From Bacteroidia bacterium (GTDB taxonomy: Bacteria; Bacteroidota; Bacteroidia; J057): a DNA stretch of 64,000 nt. Position 1 is the first letter of the stretch; each line of letters begins with the position of its first letter. The DNA lies in contig JAUIKF010000015.1 in the NCBI GenBank assembly GCA_030430575.1, positions 62,001-126,000 of the forward strand. Reading direction: 5' to 3'. Below are positions 53,394 through 63,100 of this stretch, piece by piece. Position numbers and translations under genes: made by a program. The notes beneath the pieces were generated by a model. The model was not told the DNA's origin, did not search any database, and saw only the letters and a program-made list of their open reading frames with translations.

Positions 53394-54767
53394 CTATTTC
53401 CTCAACTGCGCCATCACCTCAGCCGCGAGTTTATTCGCCTCTTCTTGACTTTTAGCTTCTGTATAAATTCGAATGATAGGCTCAGTGTTTGACTTGCGCA
53501 GGTGCACCCATGAGTCCGCAAAATCCACTTTCACCCCGTCCACATCATTGATCTTTTTGCCCTTATGGTGTTCCTTGAAAGCTGCTAATATGGCATCTAC
53601 ATCTGTATCAGGGGTGAGTTCCACTTTTTGTTTGGCCATATAATAGTCGGGGTAGGTTGCCCGTAATTCCGAACAAGTCATCCGACTTTTGACCAAATGA
53701 GACAGGAATAGCGCGATGCCTACCAAAGCGTCTCTTCCATAATGCAATTCTGGATAAATGATCCCCCCATTGCCCTCACCGCCAATCACCGCATCTGTGC
53801 GTTTCATCATTTCGATGACATTCACTTCTCCTACTGCGGAAGCAACCCTTCGGCAGCCGTACCGCTTGGCAACGTCAGCCAAGGCCCGACTCGAAGAAAG
53901 GTTGGAGACAACCGTGCTTTTTTGATGTTGGAGGATATAATCTGCAATTGCCACCAACGTATATTCCTCCCCAAACATATGGCCCATTTCGTCGATGAAG
54001 ACCAGGCGGTCTACATCAGGATCTACCACGATCCCCAGATCGGCCCCTACCCTTGAAATATGTTCACAGATTTCGGTAAGATTTTCCTTAAGGGGTTCGG
54101 GATTATGCGCAAACCAACCGTTGGGCTGGCAGTGAATCTCGACGATGTCTTGTACCCCCATCGCCTCTAATAGCTTGGGGACATAAATGCCTCCACTACT
54201 ATTGACGCCATCAACGACGATCTTGAGACGCGCTTTCCGCACAGCATAATTATCTACCAAAGGCAACATTTGAATGGCCTTGATATGCGTCTCTCCAAAG
54301 TCACTGACTTCTCGGATAGACCCTAAATGCTCTACCGCACTAAAATCATACAACTGATTTTCAAGGATTTCCAGGATTTCCAGGCCGTTCTTCTTGGTGA
54401 CAAATTCCCCTCTGTGATTGAGCAGTTTCAGCGCATTCCATTGAACGGGGTTGTGAGAAGCCGTAATGACAATACCTCCCTGTGCCTCAAAGTGAGTCAC
54501 CGCCATCTCGACAGTAGGGGTAGTGGAGAGGCCAAGGTCTATTACTTCAAATCCGAGTCCCACGAGGGTATTGGCTACCAGGTTCTGGACCATAGGACCA
54601 GAAGGGCGTGCATCGCGACCGATAACGACCTTCTTAGGGCCAGGTTTCAAGGATAACCAGGTACCAAATGCGGCGGCATAATTGACGATGTCAATAGGGG
54701 TGAGATTCTCTGTGACTCTTCCACCGATAGTCCCACGTGTGCCTGAAATTGAAGAAATTAGGGTCAT
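53394..54767 (-). CDS. glmM: Phosphoglucosamine mutase
   Basis: 457 residues, the usual length. It interconverts glucosamine-6-phosphate and glucosamine-1-phosphate for peptidoglycan and LPS precursor synthesis. Features: SISGTRGTIGG, VVIGRDARPSG, GIVITASHNPVQWNALK with the phosphorylated Ser, metal-binding VDPDVDRLVFID, IGGEGNGGIIYP (sugar-binding GEGxGG) and C-terminal RKSNTEPIIRIYTEA (phosphate-binding loop). ASHNPxxxN with GEGNGG favours GlmM over other phosphohexomutases, though a phosphomannomutase activity cannot be excluded. Confidence 0.92.
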   Translation of the reverse strand: MTLISSISGTRGTIGGRVTENLTPIDIVNYAAAFGTWLSLKPGPKKVVIGRDARPSGPMVQNLVANTLVGLGFEVIDLGLSTTPTVEMAVTHFEAQGGIVITASHNPVQWNALKLLNHRGEFVTKKNGLEILEILENQLYDFSAVEHLGSIREVSDFGETHIKAIQMLPLVDNYAVRKARLKIVVDGVNSSGGIYVPKLLEAMGVQDIVEIHCQPNGWFAHNPEPLKENLTEICEHISRVGADLGIVVDPDVDRLVFIDEMGHMFGEEYTLVAIADYILQHQKSTVVSNLSSSRALADVAKRYGCRRVASAVGEVNVIEMMKRTDAVIGGEGNGGIIYPELHYGRDALVGIALFLSHLVKSRMTCSELRATYPDYYMAKQKVELTPDTDVDAILAAFKEHHKGKKINDVDGVKVDFADSWVHLRKSNTEPIIRIYTEAKSQEEANKLAAEVMAQLRK

Positions 54768-54835
54768 AAATGAGGTATGCTTTCTGAGATGCGGCTAATT
54801 TAGTGAAATACCAGTAAGATGCCTAATTTCGAAAA

Positions 54836-55870
54836 ATGAGACTTTCTACTGTTGATCTGGCAAATTTAGTCATTCCTCACTGTGAAATGGAACTTTTATT
54901 TCATAGTCGTGTACATTCCTTGCCCTCTTTTGGTCAGCAGGTGTATGTAAAACGGGAAGACGAGGCAGGGTTTGGCATTTCTGGAAGCAAAAAGCGAAAG
55001 TATGCTTCTTTGTTTAAATTCCTCGAACAGGAGCAAATTCAGCAAGTTGCCCTCATCGGTGGGGGCCACTCCAATCATATCGCCTCGATTTTACAATTGC
55101 TCAATGAACGGCGGATCAATCCCTTCCTTTTCCTCAAAAAGAATAACCATAAGACTTTGGGGGGAAATAGCCTCTTGATCGGACTGCTCAGCAAGGCCAA
55201 GCAGATTTTCCAGCTAGGGCAGGAAGACTGGCCGACGGTCATGTTGTATGCAGAGGAGTTTGCTGCACAAATGGACACCCAGACAATGGTCATTCCAGAA
55301 GGCGGGAGTTGTAGGGAATCGCTGGCAGGGGCATGTACCTTGATGTTGGATATTTGTAAAAATGAGTCTGACCAAAATCTTACTTTTGACCACATCTGGA
55401 TAGATTCAGGAACTGGATTTACGGCGGCAGTATTGTGCTTAATGAATGAACTGTTGGGGCGTAAGACACAGATTCATGTGGTGTTGACAGCAGGTGATCC
55501 CGATTTTTTTGAACAAAAGCTTCATGAAGTGGGAGCCTGGTGGGAGGAATTGACCCAAATACCTTTGCCAAATGGCTTTATTCGCCTGCCTGCCCTTTAT
55601 CCCCCAGCTACCGCACGATCCTTTGGCAGTGTCAATCAGCAGGTCTTGAAGACGGTGAGAGAATTGGCTGTGACTGAAGGGTTGCTGGTGGACCCTGTTT
55701 ATACAGCGAAGCTATTTTATACAGCCAAGACGCATATTGCGGCAGAGAAGGCAATTGGTAACACCCTGATCGTGCATACAGGCGGCGGGACAGGGCTGAT
55801 GGGCTTTGGAGAAAAGTTGGGGGAAATGATGAATTTTTCTATAGAAAAACCCTCCCAAGAAAGCTCTTGA
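54836..55870 (+). CDS. ACC deaminase/D-cysteine desulfhydrase-family PLP protein
   Basis: 344 residues. Fold-type II PLP enzyme family: VKREDEAGFGISGSKKRKY carries the PLP lysine, ALIGGGHSNHIASIL the conserved SNH segment, IPEGGSCRESLAGA, IWIDSGTGFTAAVL and VHTGGGTGLMGF the phosphate loop. Known members deaminate 1-aminocyclopropane-1-carboxylate or desulfhydrate D-cysteine; which applies is not decidable here. The stop TGA lies inside the terminator hairpin. Confidence 0.88.
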   Translation: MRLSTVDLANLVIPHCEMELLFHSRVHSLPSFGQQVYVKREDEAGFGISGSKKRKYASLFKFLEQEQIQQVALIGGGHSNHIASILQLLNERRINPFLFLKKNNHKTLGGNSLLIGLLSKAKQIFQLGQEDWPTVMLYAEEFAAQMDTQTMVIPEGGSCRESLAGACTLMLDICKNESDQNLTFDHIWIDSGTGFTAAVLCLMNELLGRKTQIHVVLTAGDPDFFEQKLHEVGAWWEELTQIPLPNGFIRLPALYPPATARSFGSVNQQVLKTVRELAVTEGLLVDPVYTAKLFYTAKTHIAAEKAIGNTLIVHTGGGTGLMGFGEKLGEMMNFSIEKPSQESS

Positions 55871-55879
55871 GAGGGTTTT
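55846..55879 (+). terminator. Terminator overlapping the last codons
   Basis: AAAACCCTCCCAAGA (55846-55860) pairs with TCTTGAGAGGGTTTT (55865-55879) with one G-U type mismatch. The last eight codons and the TGA (55868-55870) of the upstream gene are in the hairpin. Confidence 0.8.
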
Positions 55880-55923
55880 ATGAATTAATCAAACAAATGA
55901 TCAATCAATAGTTTATCATCTAT

Positions 55924-58218
55924 TTATAACGCAATTCGCTCTTCCTTATAGAGGACTACGTCCGCGTCATTCATGACTGCTTCTTCGATAGCAGGTACGT
56001 CTTCGACGATTTCGATTTGATTTTGAGGAACAACCTCCAATTGACCATGGGCATCACCATGTGCTGGCCCTCCTACACGGATGTGAGGCGCGATGATCAA
56101 TGCGACAATAGACGTCAATTTGATCAAGATATTCATAGAAGGACCAGAAGTATCCTTGAAAGGGTCTCCTACGGTGTCACCTGTTACAGATGCTTTGTGA
56201 GGCTCAGAACCTTTATAATACATTTCACCTTCAATCTCTACGCCTGTTTCAAAAGACTTCTTGGCATTGTCCCACGCACCACCTGCATTGTTTTGGAAGA
56301 TTCCCATGAGGACACCAGAAACAGTGATACCTGCGAGCATGCCACCCAATACCTCAGGGCCAAAGAGGAAACCAACTACAACTGGAGAAATCAAAGCAAT
56401 CGCACCAGGAGCAATCATCTGACGGATAGAGGCTTTGGTAGAAATATCTACACATTTTTCATATTCTGGCTCGGCTTTGCCTTCCATGATGCCAGGAATC
56501 TCTTTGAATTGGCGGCGAACTTCGTTCACCATTTCCATGGCAGCGCTGCCTACCGCTGAGATCGCGAGGGATGAGAAAATGAATGGAATCATTCCCCCTA
56601 CAAATAGCCCAGCCAATACGTCTGCTTTGTATATATCAATGTGCTGATTGTCAGGCATTGCTACGCCTACAAAGGCTGCGAACAGTGCCAGCGCAGTCAA
56701 GGCTGCAGAAGCAATGGCAAAGCCTTTACCTGAAGCTGCTGTGGTGTTACCTACAGCGTCGAGGTTATCGGTACGTCCACGTACTTCCTTCGGAAGGCCG
56801 CTCATTTCGGCGATACCACCAGCATTATCCGCAATCGGGCCAAAGGCGTCAATCGCCAACTGCATTGCAGTGGTGGCCATCATACCTGCGGCAGTGATCG
56901 CTACCCCATAAAGCCCTGCAAGGCTATAAGAGATAAAGATACCAGCACCGAGCGTCAAGATTGGAATAACCGTAGATTCCATGCCTACTGCCAATCCACC
57001 AATGATATTGGTTGCGTGACCTGTAGAAGATTGTCTAATGATACGATTAACTGGGTTTTTGCCCATAGAGGTGTAAAACTCGGTCACAAGGCTCATGATG
57101 GCCCCTACTACCAATCCTAAGACAATACATAGGAAGACATCCATTCGGTTGAATTCATATCCACGAATGTCTAATTGACCTTCAGGGAAGAGATAATTTA
57201 CCGCAAAATAGGAAGCAATAACCGTCAAGATTACAGAACCCCAGTTGCCCAAGTTGAGGGCTTGCATGACGCTTGAGGTTTCGCTTTTGATGCGTACAAA
57301 GAATCCACCAATGACAGAGAAGAGTAGCCCAAGTCCTGCGATGAACATGGGGAGCAAAATGGGGCTTAAGCCGCCAAAATTGTCAGCTACTGCTGTCCGA
57401 GTAGTCTCAATGCCATCAATGTTATTGATGATGACTTCCCGTCCTAGTACCATGGTTGCGAGGATAGTAGCTACATAAGAGCCAAACAGGTCAGCACCCA
57501 TTCCTGCTACGTCACCTACGTTATCACCGACGTTGTCGGCGATGGTAGCAGGGTTACGTGGGTCATCCTCAGGGATACCTGCTTCTACTTTTCCTACCAG
57601 GTCAGCTCCGACGTCAGCCGCTTTGGTATAAATACCGCCACCGACACGGGCAAACAAGGCGATAGACTCAGCACCAAGGGAGAATCCTGCCAGGACTTCC
57701 AATGCTTTTTCCATTGGAAACCCAATGACATCTCCTGTAGCGCTCACATACATTTGGTAAAAAACGATGAACAGGCCACCCAATCCTAGCACTGCAAGAC
57801 CTGCAACACCAAGGCCCATGACCATTCCACCACGGAAAGACACATTGAGGGCATTAGAAAGACTTGTACGAGCAGCTTGTGTGGTACGTACATTCGCCTT
57901 GGTGGCGATGGTCATACCGATATATCCTGCAAGGGCAGAAAGGAATGCACCCAACAAGAAAGACAAGGCGATTACAGGGCTGGAAGTTTCGACACTGCTC
58001 CCTAAGTAAGCAAGCAATGCGGCAGCAATAGCTGCAAAAATTCCCAACACCTTCCACTCAGCCTTCAAAAAAGCAAGTGCTCCTGCTGCGATGTAATTGG
58101 CAAGTTTTTTCATTTGGTCCTCTCCAGCATCCTGGCGGGATACCCAGGCTGCGTGATAGCCCATTACGGCAAGACCGATTACACCTAATAAAGGAATGAT
58201 AAAGACAAAATTTCCCAT
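55924..58218 (-). CDS. hppA: Membrane-bound ion-pumping pyrophosphatase
   Basis: 764 residues with about 16 membrane helices. It couples pyrophosphate hydrolysis to H+ and/or Na+ export across the inner membrane. The catalytic region [20 protein letters not shown] and [18 protein letters not shown] binds Mg-pyrophosphate; the second acidic cluster is [16 protein letters not shown]. The Ala in [10 protein letters not shown] marks the K+-dependent class, and [14 protein letters not shown] is typical of the Na+-transporting enzymes. A -7 box TAGATTTG lies 62 bp upstream. Confidence 0.95.
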   Translation of the reverse strand: MGNFVFIIPLLGVIGLAVMGYHAAWVSRQDAGEDQMKKLANYIAAGALAFLKAEWKVLGIFAAIAAALLAYLGSSVETSSPVIALSFLLGAFLSALAGYIGMTIATKANVRTTQAARTSLSNALNVSFRGGMVMGLGVAGLAVLGLGGLFIVFYQMYVSATGDVIGFPMEKALEVLAGFSLGAESIALFARVGGGIYTKAADVGADLVGKVEAGIPEDDPRNPATIADNVGDNVGDVAGMGADLFGSYVATILATMVLGREVIINNIDGIETTRTAVADNFGGLSPILLPMFIAGLGLLFSVIGGFFVRIKSETSSVMQALNLGNWGSVILTVIASYFAVNYLFPEGQLDIRGYEFNRMDVFLCIVLGLVVGAIMSLVTEFYTSMGKNPVNRIIRQSSTGHATNIIGGLAVGMESTVIPILTLGAGIFISYSLAGLYGVAITAAGMMATTAMQLAIDAFGPIADNAGGIAEMSGLPKEVRGRTDNLDAVGNTTAASGKGFAIASAALTALALFAAFVGVAMPDNQHIDIYKADVLAGLFVGGMIPFIFSSLAISAVGSAAMEMVNEVRRQFKEIPGIMEGKAEPEYEKCVDISTKASIRQMIAPGAIALISPVVVGFLFGPEVLGGMLAGITVSGVLMGIFQNNAGGAWDNAKKSFETGVEIEGEMYYKGSEPHKASVTGDTVGDPFKDTSGPSMNILIKLTSIVALIIAPHIRVGGPAHGDAHGQLEVVPQNQIEIVEDVPAIEEAVMNDADVVLYKEERIAL

Positions 58219-58279
58219 GTATTATCTATATTTTTGGTTAAACTCGGGATTAAAATTTCAATTTCGTTAAATAAGGCTG

Positions 58280-58287
58280 CAAATCTA
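58280..58287 (-). promoter_or_regulatory. Candidate -7 element of hppA (TAGATTTG)
   Basis: Read on the minus strand it is an exact TAnnTTTG match. A TTTCC sequence lies near the expected -33 distance, a partial match to TTTG. Confidence 0.45.
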
Positions 58288-58324
58288 TTGTATATTTCTT
58301 AAAAGAGGAAATTTTATGTGAGAA

Positions 58325-58568
58325 GAGACCGCTCAGGCCGAAGACGGCCTTCGCTGCGAGACCGGTCGCCCTAAAGGGCTCCCTGCGAGATCGTTCGTCG
58401 CAAGCTCCTCACTGTGAGACCGCTCGAAGAATCGCTACGAGACTAAAGGCTTGAATTCTTCTCTTTTCTCATAGCGAGCCTGAAAGGCGAGCGGTCTCGC
58501 AGTGAGTCGCGAAGCGACGAACGGTCTCGGTTCTCGCAGTGAGGGCCGTCTTCGGCCCGAACGGTCTT
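58325..58568. repeat. Modular GAGACCG array, copy 5 (two-armed)
   Basis: Four units with cores such as AGGCCGAAGACGGCCT and GCCCTAAAGGGCTC lead to a centre GAGACTAAAGG...CTTTTCTC and are followed by inverted units ending GAACGGTCTT. It lies between hppA and the Plug gene, which are divergent; it does not touch a stop codon here, and it ends about 30 bp before the Plug ATG. Confidence 0.85.
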
Positions 58569-58600
58569 AAAATTCTTTATTCTTCTATTCTCCATTTTCT

Positions 58601-59920
58601 ATGAAAAACTTTCTTTCCCTCCTGATCACTGCCCTCCTGTTCACAACCTGCGTCTCTACGCAGGAAATCGCAAATGGCGATGACAATGATGACACTGTCC
58701 AACAACTCGTCTACGACGACTTTATTTATGATAAAAACATCAAGACCGTCCAGTTTTATCGGGGGCAGTTTGAGAATGCCTATCCAGTGAAATACAAAGG
58801 CGACCCTGTGCCGCTGACCATAGAGTTTGATGAACTATTGCCAGAAGAATCCATCGAGTCAGACCTCTGGGCGGACTTTATCGCCTGTGACCATAATTGG
58901 AAGCCTACCAATGAGTTGCCCATCGCCTTCTACGAAGGATATAGCCAGCAGCGCATTCCCTATTTTATGCGGTCGCAAAACACCAAAGTGCCTTATGTGC
59001 ATTATCAGTATTCCTTTCCCCAGGAGGAAAGCTTCTTTAAGATTGCGGGCAATTATATTCTGAAAATCTATCGAAATGATAGCAAAAGGGAAGCGGTGCT
59101 TACCAGGCGCTTTGTGGTAGCTGAGAAGCAGCAAGTATTTATTGCGCCTACGGGCATTTTGAATGCACGGATCGAGCGGCTCAACCTCAAGGAGCTTCGC
59201 TTTACCGTGACGCCTTCAGCTTCGCTTAATATCATCAACCCTGCCAATGACCTGGAGGTCAAGGTCTTGCAGAATTGGCGATGGGACAATGCCTTGACAG
59301 GCTTGGCGCCCAGATTTATCGGAAATGGCAAATTCGAATACCTCATCAACCTGGAGGAGCAGTTCCAAAGTGGCAACGAATTTCGATTGCACGACAATCG
59401 CTCTACGCGCTTTTTCTCCCAATCTGTCAAGCAGATAGAGGAGTACGACGACTATTATTCCGTCACCCTATTTGAAGACAAACCCCGCCTTAAAAATGAA
59501 CATGGTAGCCGCCTCGACCTCAATGGCAGCTATGTCATCGATGTTCAGGAATGGCAAAACCCCGATTACGAGGCAGACTATGTCATCAACCATTTTAGGC
59601 TGGATTATAGCCCAGCCATCGAAAATGCGCGCGTTTTTGTATTCGGAGAATTGTCCATGTGGCAGCCTCAGCCCGATTTTAAAATGGATTTCAACGAAGC
59701 TTCCCAACGCTACGAAGGCGAGATCTTGCTCAAACAAGGTATTTATGACTACCAATATGTTGTCATGGACAACACGACTGGCAAGCTCGATGAGCTTCGA
59801 ATTGAAGGCATGAATGTAGATTTAGAAGATTATTACACTGTGCTGGTGTATTATCGTGCACCGATAGATCGCGCTCATCGTCTGGTAGGCTACCAGACGA
59901 TGAATTATTATGATGAATGA
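58601..59920 (+). CDS. Type IX secretion system Plug-family protein (DUF5103)
   Basis: 439 residues, a length and layout I recognise from the DUF5103/T9SS plug family: a leader (FLSLLITALLFTTC, possibly a lipoprotein), VYDDFIYDKNIKTVQFYR, a first beta-domain with WADFIACDHNWKPTNELP, and repeated C-terminal domains (ENARVFVFGELSMWQPQPDF, YDYQYVVMDN). In Flavobacterium the Plug protein caps the periplasmic side of the SprA translocon. The assignment agrees with the many T9SS cargoes nearby. The stop TGA (59918-59920) lies in an octamer tandem repeat, and a perfect hairpin lies in its last coding bases. Confidence 0.85.
   Translation: MKNFLSLLITALLFTTCVSTQEIANGDDNDDTVQQLVYDDFIYDKNIKTVQFYRGQFENAYPVKYKGDPVPLTIEFDELLPEESIESDLWADFIACDHNWKPTNELPIAFYEGYSQQRIPYFMRSQNTKVPYVHYQYSFPQEESFFKIAGNYILKIYRNDSKREAVLTRRFVVAEKQQVFIAPTGILNARIERLNLKELRFTVTPSASLNIINPANDLEVKVLQNWRWDNALTGLAPRFIGNGKFEYLINLEEQFQSGNEFRLHDNRSTRFFSQSVKQIEEYDDYYSVTLFEDKPRLKNEHGSRLDLNGSYVIDVQEWQNPDYEADYVINHFRLDYSPAIENARVFVFGELSMWQPQPDFKMDFNEASQRYEGEILLKQGIYDYQYVVMDNTTGKLDELRIEGMNVDLEDYYTVLVYYRAPIDRAHRLVGYQTMNYYDE
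59876..59902. repeat. 12-bp perfect inverted repeat in coding sequence
   Basis: CATCGTCTGGTA and TACCAGACGATG flank GGC near the 3' end of the Plug gene, encoding HRLVGYQTM. An attenuator-like or repeat-derived structure. Confidence 0.7.
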
Positions 59921-60005
59921 TAGAATGAGGGGATGAGAGAATGAGAGAATGAGAGAATGATAGAATGAGAGAATGAGAGAATGAGAGAATGAAATGAGTA
60001 GATGA
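59914..60005. repeat. GAATGAGA octamer tandem repeat
   Basis: Around ten near-identical octamers (GAATGATA, GAATGAGG, GAATGAGA) start at the Plug stop codon and run towards a modular half-array. Confidence 0.9.
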
Positions 60006-60044
60006 GTAAATGATAAAATGATAAAATAGGATGAGAAAGTCTCT

Positions 60045-60175
60045 TGTCTCATAGCGAGGGCTGAGCTTGTCGAAGCCCGAGCGATCTCGCAGTGAGTGCC
60101 GCAGGCGCGAACGGTCTGACAGTGAGGGCTTCGCCCGAACGATCTGACAGCGAGCCCGCAGGGCGAGCGGTCTCA
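60045..60175. repeat. Modular GAGACCG array, copy 6 (half array)
   Basis: Only one orientation is present (TGTCTCATAGCGAGGG ... GAGCGGTCTCA), four units with cores such as GGGCTTCGCCC and GCCCGCAGGGC. On the minus strand the array begins with the stop codon TGA (60173-60175) of the PKD protein gene. Confidence 0.85.
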
Positions 60176-63100
60176 CCGCAAGAGCGTCAGCGACCCACGG
60201 AGCAGCATAGGCTGCCCATTGAACCCTTCGCCCCGCGCTACAAAGACATATACACCCTCAGGGACTTCCAGCCCCTTGTACTTGCCATCCCATGGCTCGT
60301 CTATGCGGCGCGTTTCAAATACTTTCATGCCCCAGCGGCTATAAATCTGTAGATGGTAATCCCCCATAAAGACGCCCTTTATAATGAACTCATCATTATT
60401 GCCATCATTATTGGGAGTAAAAGCATTTGGGGTAAATAATTGGGGTTCTATCGAGACACAGGCTTCATTGGAGAGGCTGAGAGTATCATTTCCTCCTAAT
60501 TCATAGGCACGGATACGGTAGCAGTAGAAGCCTTGCTGTAAATCTGTATGGATGTCAGCATAACTAGTAATATCCCCACTGACAATTGCTACAGATTCAA
60601 ACCGAGCATCTTCATCGTCAAATACCTCGATCTCATAGGATGCCACGCCATTTTCCCAAGTCTCATAAGGCGTCCAGGAAAGGGTGATCAGGCCACGAGT
60701 CCGCTCTGCGGTCAGGAAGATACTGGTCGCATCTCGTCCAATAGGCGTCAAGTCGCCACAACTATCTTGCACAAATGCACGATAGCGATAAGGCTGCAAA
60801 GCAACTTCCACATCGAGGTCCACATAGCTTGTGACGGAATCATCGGCATATTGCTGATAGACAAGCTTGTATCCACGGCCTGCATCTTTTTCCAAAAGCA
60901 ATTTGTCCTGCTGAACAACAGACGGGGGCGTCCATTCTACTAGGATTCCCTGATTGTCCACTACTGTGGCACGTACCAGATTTAAAGGATCTTCAGGAGG
61001 GAAGTGTAAAGGAATTGACTTGCTGATATTACTCCTTGACCATTGGCCATCACTGGCACGAATCGCCTCTATGCGATAGGTGACGGCATCATAACAGAAC
61101 ATCTGAGAATCTACCCACTGTGTTACTGTGGGAGGAACTTTGGCAACTAGCGTAGCGGTAGCCATATTGTAACTGACGACACGGTAGATATTGTACTGTG
61201 CAATGGAGTCCCAGCCGATATATGGCGACCAGTCTACCAGTATTTGGTCCTGTTGCGGGATTGGGCTTAGCAACATGGAACAATGTGCTTTTGTACTGGC
61301 GAGTTCGGAGCTATTATTACAATAATTGACCACCTGAACCTTATAGCAGTAAGAGGAGGCTTGTGTATTTAATCCCCGGTCCGTAAAGCTCGTGGCCAGG
61401 CGATTGGTCGTCGTGTGAACTTGGGTAAAGGTTCCCGAAGCATCCTGACGGTATAAAATATAGTGGTCAAAGTCTTTGAGCGAATCGTTATATGGCCGCC
61501 AACGGATCAAAATACTTTGATCACTGACTACCGTCACATAATTGATGCTAGGGGTAGCAGGTTGGATATTGTCTACGATCTCTACCACTGCATCTTTCAC
61601 GATAGTATGCATACACCCAAACACATCAGTGATGGTCAGGGTCACATTAAAAATACCACTGGTATTAAAGGCATGCTGTACTTGGGCGCCGCTACCTGTA
61701 CCTCCATCTCCAAAGTCCCACTGCCAGTCGACGATGGTGGTATCAGTCATGCTTTGGTCCGTAAAGGTGATCACCAGTCCCGGGCATCCGCTGAAGAGGT
61801 CCTGACTGAAGTCGGCGACCGGGTGACTCAGGTTAATGTATTGGGGTTTCATCAAGCTATCGATACAGCCATTTCCATCCCAAACAATCAGCTGTACCCC
61901 ATACTGTCCATCCTGATTATAGGTGTGAAAGGGTTGTTCCAATGTGCTGGATCCTCCATCCCCAAAATCCCATTGCCACTGAACTGCCGTAGCCGACTGA
62001 CTGATAAACTGCAAATTGGCAGGCGCACATCCAAAACTGTCAGGCAGCACCGTGAAGTCAGGGCGGGGCAATGGCCAAACCGTGATCGTGGTGTCTTGAT
62101 ACCCTTGACAGCCAAGGCTGTCAGTGATCAGCAAGCTCACGACATAAGCCCCAGCTTGGTTATAGGTATAGGTTGCTTTTTCCAGGGTAGATGTTGCGCC
62201 TGGAACCCCAAAACCCCACAGATACTGTTGGATTGGCCCTCCAGCAGGCATAGAACGATCATCTACACTGAGGGTAAATGAAACGCAATCTGCCGTATCT
62301 GAAAGCCCGATCTGGGCATTGGGTAAATTACTAGAGGTGATGAAATTGACTTTTTCCAAAGAGTCTATACAGCCATGTATCGTCGTCACGATGAGCTTTA
62401 CAGTGTAATTGCCAGGTTGGCTATAGGTATGGGTCGGTGACTGAGCATTGGATGTACTGCCATCCCCAAAGTCCCAAAACCATCCCATAATCGGTGCATT
62501 GCTGATGCTAAAATCGGTAAAACTAATCGCACCAGAGTCACATAGCTGTTGCGTATTTGCGCCGAAGTTGACGATCGGAACAGGGTGTACCACTACGCTG
62601 TCAGGGCTGGTAATCGGCAATTGACAGCCATTGCCATCGTCCAGGATGATGACGGGCTTGTATGTACCAGGGATAGTGTAGGTATGGGAAAAATTTCGGA
62701 GTAAAGGCGCCCCATTGATCAGGGTACCATCGCGCATATCGGCGATATTAGTAGTAGTATTAGAATCCTGAACCGTGAAATTGACTGTCAGGTCTGGGCA
62801 TCCCTGATTGGGCTGGAAGGTGAATGAGCCTGTCGGTCCCAAGACTGTAATAGGTACGGCCAGGGTAGCACTATCTACACAGCCTGCGCCAGAAGTCGCT
62901 TTTACCGTTACTGTATAGCTGCCAGGATTGATGTAGAAATTATTGGGACTTTGCACCCCAGAAGTATTGCCATCCCCAAAGTCCCAATCCCAGGTCGGGA
63001 AGGAGTGTGGGGAATTAATCACCCCCGTAAACTGCACCAAGAGCGGCGGACAACTCGCAAAGGTCGTATCTGCCAGGAGGTCTATATCAGCATCGGCGAT

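Noticed and set aside
61463-62281. Long open frame (272 codons) opposite the PKD protein gene
   Set aside because: Antisense of repetitive PKD coding sequence; no motif or start context.
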